DNA from: Pseudomonas oryzagri
GTDB taxonomy: Bacteria > Pseudomonadota > Gammaproteobacteria > Pseudomonadales > Pseudomonadaceae
Length of the DNA stretch: 64,000 nt
Direction: 5' to 3'
NCBI RefSeq assembly: GCF_020831405.1
Contig: NZ_JAJHPU010000019.1
Span: 62,001 to 126,000 of the forward strand
A program made the position numbers and the translations under genes. The notes below the pieces were generated by a model. It saw only the letters and a list, made by a program, of their open reading frames with translations, was not told the origin of the DNA and did no database searches. Of the stretch, positions 54,915 to 63,967 are shown in pieces (position 1 is the stretch's first letter; each line of letters begins with the position of its first letter).

Positions 54915-55886
54915 CTACAGCCAGCCCAGCCGCTTGAAGTTGACGTACAGCCCGCCGCAGCCGAGGACGATCAGGCCGAGCACGCCGAAGTAGCCGTATT
55001 GCCAGCTCAGCTCCGGCATGTGCTCGAAGTTCATCCCGTAGACCCCGGCCACCGCGGTGGGCAGGGCGAGGATCGCCGCCCAGGCGGCGAACTTGCGCTG
55101 CACCACGCTCTGCCGCGAGGCTTCCAGCAGCAGGCCGAGTTCGATGGCGTGGTCGGCCATCTCGCGCTGGCCGGCGAGGTCCTCCTGCAGGCGGGCGACG
55201 TGGATGGCGATGTCGCGGAAGTACGGGCGCATCGGCTTGTCGATGAAGGGAAAGTCGAGCTGCTGCAGCTCGCGGCAGATCTCCGCCAGCGGCGCGACCT
55301 GCCTGCGCAGGCGCACCAGGTCGCGGCGCAGGTTGGCGATGCACTCGATGTCGTCCGGCGTGAGCGGCCGGCTGAGCACCGTCTGCTCGAGCTCTTCCAG
55401 TTCCTCGAAGATGCTGTCCAGCAGCGGCCGGTAGTTCTCGATGACGAAGGCGAGCAGCGCGTAGAGCACGAAGTCCTCGCCCTGCTCGAGCAGCAGCGGC
55501 CGCGCCTCGCAGCGCTGGCGCACCATCGAGTAGGGCGCCGATTCGCCGTAGCGGGCGCTGATCACGTAGCCCCTGCCGGCGAACAGCTGGGTCTCGACGA
55601 AGGTCAGCCGGCCGTTCTCGCGGATCGGCGAGTAGACCACCATGAACAGCGCGTCGCCGAAGGTCTCCAGCTTGGGGCGGGTATGCCGGGCGAGGGCGTC
55701 CTCCATGGCCAGCTCGTGCAGATTGAACTGCTGCTGCAGGCACTGCAGCTGCTCGCGATCGGGGTCGCGCAGGCCGATCCAGACCATGTACCCGGGCTGT
55801 ACGGCCCACCGTTTGCACTCCTCGAGGCTGATATCGGCGACTTTCCGCCCCTTGTGGTAGACGGCGGCGGCAACGACCTGGCCCAT
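54915..55886 (-). CDS. corA: CorA-family divalent cation transporter
   Basis: The 323-residue protein has a large cytoplasmic domain with long helices and two C-terminal helices; the diagnostic YGMNFEHMPEL motif lies between them near residue 284. CorA pentamers let magnesium or zinc cross the inner membrane. The ATG at 55886 has AGGAG eight bases before it and gives the standard length; the longer upstream frame is not needed. Confidence 0.9.
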   Translation of the reverse strand: MGQVVAAAVYHKGRKVADISLEECKRWAVQPGYMVWIGLRDPDREQLQCLQQQFNLHELAMEDALARHTRPKLETFGDALFMVVYSPIRENGRLTFVETQLFAGRGYVISARYGESAPYSMVRQRCEARPLLLEQGEDFVLYALLAFVIENYRPLLDSIFEELEELEQTVLSRPLTPDDIECIANLRRDLVRLRRQVAPLAEICRELQQLDFPFIDKPMRPYFRDIAIHVARLQEDLAGQREMADHAIELGLLLEASRQSVVQRKFAAWAAILALPTAVAGVYGMNFEHMPELSWQYGYFGVLGLIVLGCGGLYVNFKRLGWL

Positions 55887-56054
55887 GGATGCTCCTCGCG
55901 TGAGAATGAAAGAGGCAGCGTATAACAGCCGGTCCTCTTGCGTGCACTTTCCAGCAGGGGACGGATCTGCGTAGACCGAACTCGAAACTGATGCTCCAAG
56001 GAAAATTCCTTGCCTACGTGACATCAGATATTTCGCTTATCCTTGAGCAGATTT

Positions 56055-58091
56055 TCAGGCCTCTTTTTTCAGATTCGACTGGTTACCATTGCCAATCTGG
56101 ACGCCTAGACTCTGCACTGCCTCCAGGACCTTTCGGGCATTGTCTCGCTCCAACTCAGAGCCCTGCAGCAGATACTTCTGAGCAAGTTCGCCTAGCGCAG
56201 GATCAAGGGCCGGCATCAGGGTTTTGGAATCGCGGAGCAAGACGATAAGGTCGGCACGCTGAGCCCGGATGAGAAATTCCACCAGCAGGCTGTGGCCTTG
56301 CATCTTGCAACGTTGTCCCTGTGACAAATTGGCAACCTGCGCAAGTAATGTAGCGAAGCTCTCCAAGCTTTCACGATGATACTCCAGGTCCTTGGCTTGC
56401 CAAGGACGGAGCGCGTAAGCAAGATACTGCACGGCATTGTACTGAGCTAGACGACCTTCACAGTGCAGCCGGCCATCGTAGAGCACGTTCGGATTGGCGC
56501 CTTTGGAGACAAGCTGGTCAATGACTTGAAAATTTCCGGCAGAAATGGCCTGCTCGAGCGCCGACTCTCCTTCGTCGTTTGTAAAATCGAGATTTTGAGG
56601 ATAGCGCAGAAGTTCAGTGACGATGTGACGATCAGCCCTTTTCCCGCTGTGATACATGAGCAGGGTTTTCCCATAAAAGTCAACCTCATCAACAGATGCA
56701 CCCGCATTCAATATGAATCGCAAACGGATAGGCGACTTCAGCTCGGGATCATCAGCAAGGTCCAGATATAGGGAATGGTCGATAATCGTTCGATATCGAT
56801 ACAACCCATGCAGATGGGCCCCATGTGCAATCAAGAGTTCCGCTATTGTCAGATCAGGCTTCTTCAAGGCCAGAAGCAAGGCGCTATATCCGTCATCGCC
56901 AACCACCTCGCCAGGCACTCCCTGTGCCAGAAGGGCTTCAACCTGGCTCGCGTCGCCTGCTTCAACGGCATCGATCAGGGGCCAGTGCGGACCGCACGCC
57001 TCCCTACTCAAGGTAGCCAATTGCAGACGCTGCGCCACGCGATCCGGGACCTGAAAGCCACGCGCCAAACGCATCGAGCAATACTCACGGTAACGCTCCT
57101 TGGCACGGATAAGATGAAGGGCGACTCTCGGATCAGCCTGATGGAGGCGCCAGTCCAGATCGGCCAGATTCAGCCGAGCCGGCATGCGCTGCGGCTCCCG
57201 TCGCAGGACTTCGACCAGTAGTGGTCTGGCCCTAGCAAGCTCGCCGAGTTCAGTGAGCCAATATGCGATATCGTTGAGCAGTCGCGGGATGTCACTCTGA
57301 TCGAGGCCGATCTGACGATAATCATGAGTAACAAGAAATTCCCTCAATGGCTCCAGAGCTGCGGCATCACCCTTGCGCCGAAAGGCGTCCGTATGCAGAC
57401 GGCGCAATTGGGTCAGTGGCGACTCCTCAGACTTCTCTGCTGCCACCATCAGCTCGAACCGAGCGCCCCCGTTCAGCCACCGCATTTCTTGACGAAGCTG
57501 GGGGTTTTCATTCAACAAGCTCAGCCATCGCTCGGCATGCCCCTCGGGTAGCGATTTGAGGGTTTGCAACTGGATGACCTCTGGCTTATCACTGCGACCA
57601 ACCGCAAGAAAAGGCTCGCCAGCATTTTGCTTATCAATCAGCACATACCGATTGCTCTGCCAAGCAGCCAGACTCTTGCAATCGAATTCCAATACGATAC
57701 CAATCAGGTCCGGTCCAGCTGAAAACTCCCTCACCCAACTTGATGCATCGCTATAGTTTCGCTCGCCATTGCAGGCGACAAGGTCTTTCCGAGTAAAAAA
57801 TGGCAAGGGCCCAATCTTGTGCACCCTTTGCTGGTAGCGCGAATCTCGAAATACATTCAAATAAAAAAGACCATCATACTCAGACACGGCAATATAGTGT
57901 GGTAGCTCAGGATCGCCATCCTTTTCCTTCAGCAGGATCCTGCTACCCATGGCAGCAACCACCTGCTCGGGGGCGTCCAACACTATAGAATTAGTTAGAC
58001 GCATCCAGTCGATATCTATATCGAAAGCCCGAACAGTTGCACTCCAAATACAAAAAGCAACAAGCAGTGCATGACGTATATAACGAGCCAT
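56055..58091 (-). CDS. Exported ankyrin-repeat protein, AT-richer than its neighbours
   Basis: The 678-residue protein starts with a signal peptide (MARYIRHALLVAFCIWSATVRA, cleaved near RA/FD). A helical repeat region follows (about 240-360) and then ankyrin-like repeats (DAVEAGDASQVEALLAQG, DGYSALLLALKKPDLTIAELL, EGESALEQAISAGNFQVIDQL, about 380-560). The domain at about 30-230 is unassigned. Codon use and A+T content differ from the neighbours, a sign of transfer or relaxed selection. The start at 58091 is chosen for the signal peptide and GGATG site; ATGs at 58103 and 58145 are alternatives. Confidence 0.7.
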   Translation of the reverse strand: MARYIRHALLVAFCIWSATVRAFDIDIDWMRLTNSIVLDAPEQVVAAMGSRILLKEKDGDPELPHYIAVSEYDGLFYLNVFRDSRYQQRVHKIGPLPFFTRKDLVACNGERNYSDASSWVREFSAGPDLIGIVLEFDCKSLAAWQSNRYVLIDKQNAGEPFLAVGRSDKPEVIQLQTLKSLPEGHAERWLSLLNENPQLRQEMRWLNGGARFELMVAAEKSEESPLTQLRRLHTDAFRRKGDAAALEPLREFLVTHDYRQIGLDQSDIPRLLNDIAYWLTELGELARARPLLVEVLRREPQRMPARLNLADLDWRLHQADPRVALHLIRAKERYREYCSMRLARGFQVPDRVAQRLQLATLSREACGPHWPLIDAVEAGDASQVEALLAQGVPGEVVGDDGYSALLLALKKPDLTIAELLIAHGAHLHGLYRYRTIIDHSLYLDLADDPELKSPIRLRFILNAGASVDEVDFYGKTLLMYHSGKRADRHIVTELLRYPQNLDFTNDEGESALEQAISAGNFQVIDQLVSKGANPNVLYDGRLHCEGRLAQYNAVQYLAYALRPWQAKDLEYHRESLESFATLLAQVANLSQGQRCKMQGHSLLVEFLIRAQRADLIVLLRDSKTLMPALDPALGELAQKYLLQGSELERDNARKVLEAVQSLGVQIGNGNQSNLKKEA

Positions 58092-58210
58092 TTGATCATC
58101 CATGAACAGTGGTAAGAGTCCCGCCACATTATCCGAAATATGCAAGAAATGTGCAGAGCCTGTTCACGATCTCCCACACTTGGGGGCCAGCACCGGCAGG
58201 AATATTCGGC

Positions 58211-58244
58211 GCCCGGAATCCGGCGGACTTGCCGAACTCCGGGC
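58211..58244. other. Long hairpin beyond the ycaC stop
   Basis: The inverted repeat GCCCGGA...TCCGGGC with an inner CGGC/GCCG forms a stem just after ycaC on the minus strand. No T run follows, so it is more likely a stability or pause element than a plain terminator. Confidence 0.45.
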
Positions 58245-58251
58245 ACCCGGC

Positions 58252-58878
58252 TCACTTGGCTGAAGTCAGCGTGGTGTAGCTGGTGATCAGGTTGCGGTAG
58301 TCGGGAATGTGGTTGGAGAACAGCGTGCCCAGCCCCTCGATGTCGTTGCGCCAGTCGCGGTGCAGTTCGCAGGCCACGCCGAACCAGGTCATCAGCTGGG
58401 CGCCGGCGGCGGTCATGCGCTGCCAGGCGGAGTCGCGGGTGAGTTCGTTGAAGGTGCCGGAGGCGTCGGTGACCACGAACACCTCGAAGCCCTCCTCGAG
58501 CGCCGACAGCGCCGGGAAGGCCACGCACACCTCGGTGACCACCCCGGCGATGAGCAATTGCTTGCGGCCGGTCGCCTTGACCGCCTTGACGAAGTCCTCG
58601 TTGTCCCAGGCGTTGATCTGCCCCGGCCGGGCGATGTAGGGCGCGTCGGGGAACTGCGCCTTGAGCTCGGGCACCAGCGGGCCGTTGGGGCCGTTCTCGA
58701 AGCTGGTGGTGAGGATGGTCGGCAACTCGAAGTACTTGGCCAGGTCGCCGAGCGCCAGCACGTTGTTCTTGAAGCGGTCCGGGTCGATGTCGCGCACCAG
58801 CGACAGCAACCCGGCCTGGTGGTCGACCAGCAGAACGGCAGCCTGATTCTTGTCCAGTCGCATGTAGGGGGTAGCCAT
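58252..58878 (-). CDS. ycaC: YcaC-type isochorismatase-superfamily hydrolase
   Basis: The 208-residue protein follows remembered E. coli YcaC almost residue for residue (AAVLLVDHQAGLLSLVRDID, ILTTSFENGPNGPLVPELKA). The family's nucleophilic cysteine lies in AGVVTEVCVAFPALSALEEG, with the aspartate in VDHQAG. It is a cysteine hydrolase of unknown substrate. A GGAGAT site precedes the ATG at 58878. It is divergent from the rubrerythrin remnant. Confidence 0.9.
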   Translation of the reverse strand: MATPYMRLDKNQAAVLLVDHQAGLLSLVRDIDPDRFKNNVLALGDLAKYFELPTILTTSFENGPNGPLVPELKAQFPDAPYIARPGQINAWDNEDFVKAVKATGRKQLLIAGVVTEVCVAFPALSALEEGFEVFVVTDASGTFNELTRDSAWQRMTAAGAQLMTWFGVACELHRDWRNDIEGLGTLFSNHIPDYRNLITSYTTLTSAK

Positions 58879-59129
58879 GGTGGATCTCCTTGCTTGAGGT
58901 GGACGTCGTGCCCGGCGGGCGCAGGGTGAGGTGGCTACGCCGGGCAAGTCCCGGGCAGCCCGTTGCGAACCCCTCTCAGTGTGGTACGAATTTTCGATCC
59001 TGCCCGGCGGAGAATCGTCAATTGCGTATCGCGCGACGACAAATCGTCATCGCCGACTACACTGAAATGCCACGACCGCAAGGCCGTCCCCAGCACTTCC
59101 CCTCTCAGCCCCAGCCACGAGGCGATGTA

Positions 59130-59339
59130 ATGAGTACGTTGAACGGATCGAAGACCGCACAAAACCTGATGACCGCCTTCGCCGGCGAAGTCCACGAGTA
59201 CACCGGAAGGTACCCGGACATGGCGAGGATGGCCCGCAAGGAAGGCTTCGACGAAACCGCCGACTGGTTCGAGACGCCGGCCAAGGCCGGGCGCTCGCAC
59301 ACCACCCGCTTCCAGAAGGCCCTCGACGAACTGGCCTGA
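59130..59339 (+). pseudogene. Rubrerythrin with a large internal deletion (69 residues)
   Basis: The first 20 residues ([20 protein letters not shown]) match the start of Pseudomonas rubrerythrin, but the frame then jumps to [20 protein letters not shown] and the C-terminal half of the same protein. The full protein of about 140 residues has two homologous AFAGE/AIAGE units; the middle of about 70 residues is missing. Part of the di-iron ligands is therefore lost. The frame is still open and has GAGG nine bases before the ATG, so it may be expressed as a half-protein or be a decayed gene. Confidence 0.7.
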
Positions 59340-59413
59340 CGTCCTTCCCGCCAGGCGGCCAATCACGGGCCATCCCGGCCATCTATCCGCGCAGCACAGC
59401 CCGGGAGGGGTGC

Positions 59414-60757
59414 ATGACCGATCCCATCGAAAGCAATTGCAAAGGCAATCTCATAGCGTCCACTCGCCATCCGCTCGGCCAGAATCAGGCCGAGTTCTGG
59501 GACGGCGCAGCGCTGCTAGCCGAACAGGAGCGCGTGTTCCAGATCTGCCACGGCTGCCGCCGCTGCGTCAGCCTGTGCCACGCCTTCTCGACCCTGTTCG
59601 ACCTGATCGACGCCTCGCCGACCCGGGCGGTCGACGGCGTGGCCAAGGCCGACTACGCCAGGGTTACCGAGCAGTGCCGCCTGTGCGACCTGTGCCACCA
59701 GACCCAGTGCACGCGCACCTCGTCGCATCCGGGGAGCCTCGACTTCCCGCACCTGATGCTGCGCGCCAAGGCGCTGCGCTTTCGCGAGCGGGGCGCGCCG
59801 CAGGCGGCGCGGATCCTCGCCAGGTCCCGCGAGGTCGGCCGGCTGGCTTCCACCCCCGGCGTGGCCCCGGTGGTCAACGCCGCCAGCCGCAATTCCGGCG
59901 CCCGCAAGCTGCTGGAGCGGACCCTGGCGGTGCATGCCGAAGCACGCCTGCCAACCTGCCACGCGCCCACCGCACGCCCGCGCCTCAAGCACCTGCGCAG
60001 CGGCGGCCTGTCCTGGGCAGCCGGGCGCACGCGCGGCCGGCTGGCCATCTTCGCCCCCTGCTCCTGCGATCACTCCGCCCCCACGGTGGTCGACGACCTG
60101 ATGGCGATCCTCACCCACAACGCCATTCCCACCCGTCTGGTCGAGCGGGCAAGCTGCTGCGGCATGCCGCGCCTGGAGCTGGGCGACCTCGACACCGTGC
60201 GCGAGTACAAGGAGACCAACATCCCGCAGCTCGCCCAGATGGTTCGCGACGGCTGGGACCTCACCGCCGCGGTGCCCTCCTGCGTGCTGATGTTCAAGCA
60301 GCGACTGCCGCTGATGTTCCCCGACGACGCCGAGGTGGCGCTGGTGCGCGACGCCTTTTTCGATCCGTTCGAGTATCTGGTGGAGCGCCGGCGTGCCGGT
60401 CTGCTGAACACCCAGTTCCGCAACCCGCTGGGCAAGGTGGTCTGGCATGCCGCCTGCCACCAGCGGGTGCAGAAGATCGGCCAGAAGACCCGCGAGATCC
60501 TCGAGCTGGTGCCGGGCACCGAAGTGGTCGCCATCGAGCGCTGCGCCGTCCACGACGGCACTCACGGACCCAAGCGCGATACCTACGCGCAGGCGCGCGC
60601 GCTGGGCAGGCCGGTGGAGCGCCGCGTCGCCGAAGTCGATCCGGCCTACCTGACCAGCGACTGCCCGCGGGCCGCCGAACACATCGCCCACCGCGTGGAC
60701 GACAGAGCCGCCGCGGCGCACCCCCTGAGCCTGCTGCGCCAGGCCTACGGCATCTGA
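59414..60757 (+). CDS. Heterodisulfide-reductase-like Fe-S oxidoreductase (CCG domain)
   Basis: The 447-residue protein has two 4Fe-4S motifs (CHGCRRCVSLCH near 45, CRLCDLCHQTQC near 88) and two CCG-type cysteine regions: an intact ASCCGMPRLELGD near 246 and a degenerate IERCAVHDGTHG near 377. In Pseudomonas this protein usually lies behind rubrerythrin and before a DUF3501 gene, forming a peroxide-related electron route. The DUF3501 gene is missing here. A GGGAGGGG site lies just before the ATG. Confidence 0.82.
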   Translation: MTDPIESNCKGNLIASTRHPLGQNQAEFWDGAALLAEQERVFQICHGCRRCVSLCHAFSTLFDLIDASPTRAVDGVAKADYARVTEQCRLCDLCHQTQCTRTSSHPGSLDFPHLMLRAKALRFRERGAPQAARILARSREVGRLASTPGVAPVVNAASRNSGARKLLERTLAVHAEARLPTCHAPTARPRLKHLRSGGLSWAAGRTRGRLAIFAPCSCDHSAPTVVDDLMAILTHNAIPTRLVERASCCGMPRLELGDLDTVREYKETNIPQLAQMVRDGWDLTAAVPSCVLMFKQRLPLMFPDDAEVALVRDAFFDPFEYLVERRRAGLLNTQFRNPLGKVVWHAACHQRVQKIGQKTREILELVPGTEVVAIERCAVHDGTHGPKRDTYAQARALGRPVERRVAEVDPAYLTSDCPRAAEHIAHRVDDRAAAAHPLSLLRQAYGI

Positions 60758-60831
60758 AGGACGACGAGCCCCGCATGCAACCACCGGTCCGCAGACCTCC
60801 GCAGCGCACATCCTGCGCGTTTCGCTGAGCG

Positions 60832-60871
60832 CCACGCGCATCCCCGCCTGGAGGGCCGGCGATGCGCGTGG
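60832..60871. other. Inverted repeat between convergent genes
   Basis: A perfect 10-bp inverted repeat CCACGCGCAT/ATGCGCGTGG with a 20-base loop lies between the Fe-S oxidoreductase gene and the MocR gene, which converge. It may serve as a bidirectional RNA end structure, though no T run is present. Confidence 0.4.
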
Positions 60872-60942
60872 AGGCGACGGGGGGCGGCGAGCAGCGCCGC
60901 GCGCTGGCGGCAGGCTTCACCTGGGACGGCCGACCGCAAGAC

Positions 60943-62289
60943 TCAGCGCGCCAGGGAAAACAGCCCCGCCACCTCGCGGGAGAAGTGCGCGACATTGATC
61001 CGCGTGCGATCGGCGAATTCGTTCTCGACGGCGAACGCCGAGCCGGGCATCAGCAGGATGCTGCGCTTTTCCAGGCTGGCGATCAGGGGCGCGAGGTCGG
61101 CCAGCTCGGGATGGCGGACCCAGAGGAACATGCCGCCGTCCGGCGCGATCTCGAACTCCCAGCCGTAGCGGGCGAGCGCCAGCTGGGCCTGCTTCTGGTG
61201 GGTCAGCAGCTGCTGCTGGACGCTCTTCATGTGCCGCAGGTAGGTGCCGTCGGCCAGGATGGTGTGGACGAAGCGCTCGCAGAAGCCGGGCACCGCGACC
61301 GTGGTGAGCAGCTTGAGGCGGGTCAGCGGCTCGATCAGCTCGGCCGCGCAGGCGATGTAGCCGACGCGCAGCGACGCCGAGAGCGACTTCGAGAAGCTGC
61401 CGATGTAGATGACGTGGTCGAGGTTGTCGAGCTCGGCGAAGGTCGCCCGGCTGCTCGGGCTGAAGTCGCCGTAGACGTCGTCCTCGACGATCAGGAAGCC
61501 GTGCTCGATGCCCAGGCGCAGCACGCTGAAGGCATTGCGCGGACTCAGGTTGCCGCCGGTGGGGTTGTGCCAGGTGCTGTTGCAGAAGAACGCGCGCACG
61601 CGGTGCTCGCGCAGATAGCCGGTCATGAACGCCACGTCCGGCCCCTCCACGGTACGCGGTACGCCGACCACCAGGCCGCCGGCCAAGCGAATCAGGCGGA
61701 TCAGGTTGCCGTTGCCCGGCTCGTCGACGAACACCCGGTCGCCGGGACGGATGATGGTCCTGACCACCAGGTCCAGCGCCTGGGTGGCGCCGAGGGTGGT
61801 GAGGATCTGCCCGGGCGGCACGTCGATCCGCGTCTGCCGCTTGACGTGCATGCTCAGCTGGCGACGCAGCGGCAGGTAGCCCTGGATATCCCCGTACTCG
61901 ACCAGCGCGCGCTGCTCCAGGCGCGCGGTGCGGCGGATCGCGCGCGCCAGCAGCTCGGTGTCGCGCCAGGCCGGCGGCAGCCAGCCGCAGCCCAGCTTGA
62001 TCGCCTCCGGCCGCGCCTGCAGCAGCCGGAACAGCGGGTCGCCGACCTGGCACTCGCCGTCCAGCCGGCGCGCCTGCGCCAGGCCCTGCTGGCTGACGAA
62101 ATAGCCGCGCCCCTGCTGCGACTCGATCAACCCCTCGCTGGCGAGACGGGCGTAGGCGCTGACCACGCCGTGGTAGCTGGTCTGCTCGCTGGCGACCAGC
62201 TTGCGGATCGACGGCAGACGCTGCCCGGCGATCCACTCGCCGCTCAGCAGGCGGGCCTTGAAGTGCTCGTAGAAGCTGGCCGAAGTCAT
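60943..62289 (-). CDS. MocR/GntR-type regulator with aminotransferase-like domain
   Basis: The 448-residue protein has a GntR winged helix (about 1-70; GQRLPSIRKLVASEQTSYHGVVSAYARLASEGLIES) and an aminotransferase fold with the PLP lysine in YIGSFSKSLSASLRVGY. MocR regulators bind PLP-amino acid adducts. It is divergent from the acetyltransferase gene (174-bp gap 62290-62463) and very probably controls it. Confidence 0.88.
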   Translation of the reverse strand: MTSASFYEHFKARLLSGEWIAGQRLPSIRKLVASEQTSYHGVVSAYARLASEGLIESQQGRGYFVSQQGLAQARRLDGECQVGDPLFRLLQARPEAIKLGCGWLPPAWRDTELLARAIRRTARLEQRALVEYGDIQGYLPLRRQLSMHVKRQTRIDVPPGQILTTLGATQALDLVVRTIIRPGDRVFVDEPGNGNLIRLIRLAGGLVVGVPRTVEGPDVAFMTGYLREHRVRAFFCNSTWHNPTGGNLSPRNAFSVLRLGIEHGFLIVEDDVYGDFSPSSRATFAELDNLDHVIYIGSFSKSLSASLRVGYIACAAELIEPLTRLKLLTTVAVPGFCERFVHTILADGTYLRHMKSVQQQLLTHQKQAQLALARYGWEFEIAPDGGMFLWVRHPELADLAPLIASLEKRSILLMPGSAFAVENEFADRTRINVAHFSREVAGLFSLAR

Positions 62290-62463
62290 AAGCGCCCCTA
62301 ATCCGTTAGGAAATTCAGGCTAACAGTTGGCGAAAAACCTTGTCGACTGTGCGAGATAAATTCCACGACCGGTGCAAGGATTCCAGCACCCCACCCGCCG
62401 GCCCTGGTGGCGCGGGAGCAACGTGACACCAGACAACTGGCCACCTACGGAATCGTTTGGAAT

Positions 62464-63195
62464 ATGGATAACTGCGCACAAAAAGCACCGCCGCCCGTGT
62501 TCCTGCTGGATCGGGACACCCGGCAGCTCGTCGAGAACCTGATCGTAGCGGCCCTGCTGGAATGTTGCCCGGTGCAGGAGTTCGCCCGGCTCGGCAAGAC
62601 CGAGCTGCTCGCCACGGTCACCGCCCAGGCCTGCGACGACCTGAGCGCCTTCGCCCTCAAGGACCCGGCCTCCGGACGCGATCCGGCGCTCATCGCCCAC
62701 AGCTACACCTCCTACGCGGCGGTCCTCCACTACCGCATCGCCCACTGGCTGTACCGGCATCGCCCCCACCCGCAATCTCAGCCCCTGGAGCGCTCGCTGC
62801 CCGCCACCCTCAGCCGTCGCGGCAAACTGGTTTCCGGCGCCGAAATCCACTTCAGGAGCGAGATCGGCGAACGCTTCATCATCGACCACGGTATCGGCAC
62901 CGTGATCGGCGAAACCTCCGTGATCGGCGACGACTGCTACATCCTCGGCGGCGTCACCCTCGGCGCGCGCGGCATCGACAACAACCCGGCGGAACGCCGC
63001 CACCCGCGCATCGGCAACCGCGTGCAGATCGGCGCCTTCGCCAGCGTGCTCGGCCAGGTGCACGTCGGCGACGACGCCTTCATCGGCCCCGGCTGCATCA
63101 TCACCAGCGACGTCCCGGCCGGTGCCCGCGTCAAGGTCAAGACCGCGCTGCAAGTCACCCGCCCCCGCCTCGCCCAAGGAGACCTCCATGCTTGA
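62464..63195 (+). CDS. Serine O-acetyltransferase-like hexapeptide protein
   Basis: The 243-residue protein has the CysE fold: an N-terminal helical part and a left-handed beta-helix with GAEIHFRSEIGERFIIDHGIG (catalytic Asp-His), IGETSVIGDDCYILGGVTLG, and a HPRIGNRVQIGAFASVLG repeat. The C-terminal GVPAR acetyl-CoA loop of CysE is replaced by VKVKTALQVTRP, so the acyl donor or product may differ. The ATG at 62464 has a weak site; a GTG at 62407 is possible. It overlaps the next gene by 8 bp. Confidence 0.8.
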   Translation: MDNCAQKAPPPVFLLDRDTRQLVENLIVAALLECCPVQEFARLGKTELLATVTAQACDDLSAFALKDPASGRDPALIAHSYTSYAAVLHYRIAHWLYRHRPHPQSQPLERSLPATLSRRGKLVSGAEIHFRSEIGERFIIDHGIGTVIGETSVIGDDCYILGGVTLGARGIDNNPAERRHPRIGNRVQIGAFASVLGQVHVGDDAFIGPGCIITSDVPAGARVKVKTALQVTRPRLAQGDLHA

Positions 63196-63967
63196 CGTCC
63201 TGCGCAGTACCGAGAAGCTCTACTACCTTGACCAGTACCTGAAGAGCACCTCCGCCAGCATCGTCCGCCTGCACCCGGAAGCCATCGAACTCGATCGCAC
63301 GGTGGCCTTTCCCGAGGGCGGCGGCCAGGAGGCCGACATGGGCTGGCTGGATACCCCGGTCGGGTGCATCCGCTTCGTCTGGGCCAAGCGCCTCTACGGT
63401 ACGCCACTGAACATCGAGGGATTCAAGGGCGGCAAGTCGGGCGGCATCATCCTGCACATGGTGCATGTCGACGATCTGCCCCTGCTGGACGCCCTGGCCG
63501 AGGGCATGCCGGTCACGGTGACCATCGACGTGCAGCGCCGCGAGCGGCTGACCGTGGCGCACAGCGCCAGCCACTTCCTCTACGCCGCAGTGCTCAAGCA
63601 ACGCCCGGACCTGGAGAAGTGGACCATCGGCTGCCATATCAAGGAAGACGCGGCGCGCTTCGACTTCATCGTCGAGGACATCTTCACCCCCGAGGACGTG
63701 GCGGCCATCGAGGCGGAAGCCAATCGCCTGATCGACCGCGGGCTGGCCATCGAGAACGAGGAAGTCGCCGGCTACTACGACGCGCGAATCTGGAAGTACG
63801 GCAGCATCGCCATCCCCTGCGGCGGCACCCATGTGCAGAACCCGCAGGCCATCGGCCCGCTGCAGGTGCGGCGCAAGAAGCTGGGCAAGAACAAGGAGCG
63901 CCTGACCTGCGAGTTCGTCGCGGCACGCATCGACACCTCCCGCTACCGCGAGCAGGTGGACGCATGA
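63188..63967 (+). CDS. AlaX-type alanyl-tRNA editing protein
   Basis: The 259-residue protein corresponds to the editing domain of alanyl-tRNA synthetase: the zinc motif HSASHFLYA near 120-128 and CGGTHV near 216-221. FPEGGGQEADMG near 36 is the usual head of the fold. Stand-alone proteins of this type remove wrong amino acids from tRNA. A strong AAGGAGA site precedes the ATG. It is coupled to the acetyltransferase gene and to the next gene (ATGA overlap). Confidence 0.83.
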   Translation: MLDVLRSTEKLYYLDQYLKSTSASIVRLHPEAIELDRTVAFPEGGGQEADMGWLDTPVGCIRFVWAKRLYGTPLNIEGFKGGKSGGIILHMVHVDDLPLLDALAEGMPVTVTIDVQRRERLTVAHSASHFLYAAVLKQRPDLEKWTIGCHIKEDAARFDFIVEDIFTPEDVAAIEAEANRLIDRGLAIENEEVAGYYDARIWKYGSIAIPCGGTHVQNPQAIGPLQVRRKKLGKNKERLTCEFVAARIDTSRYREQVDA

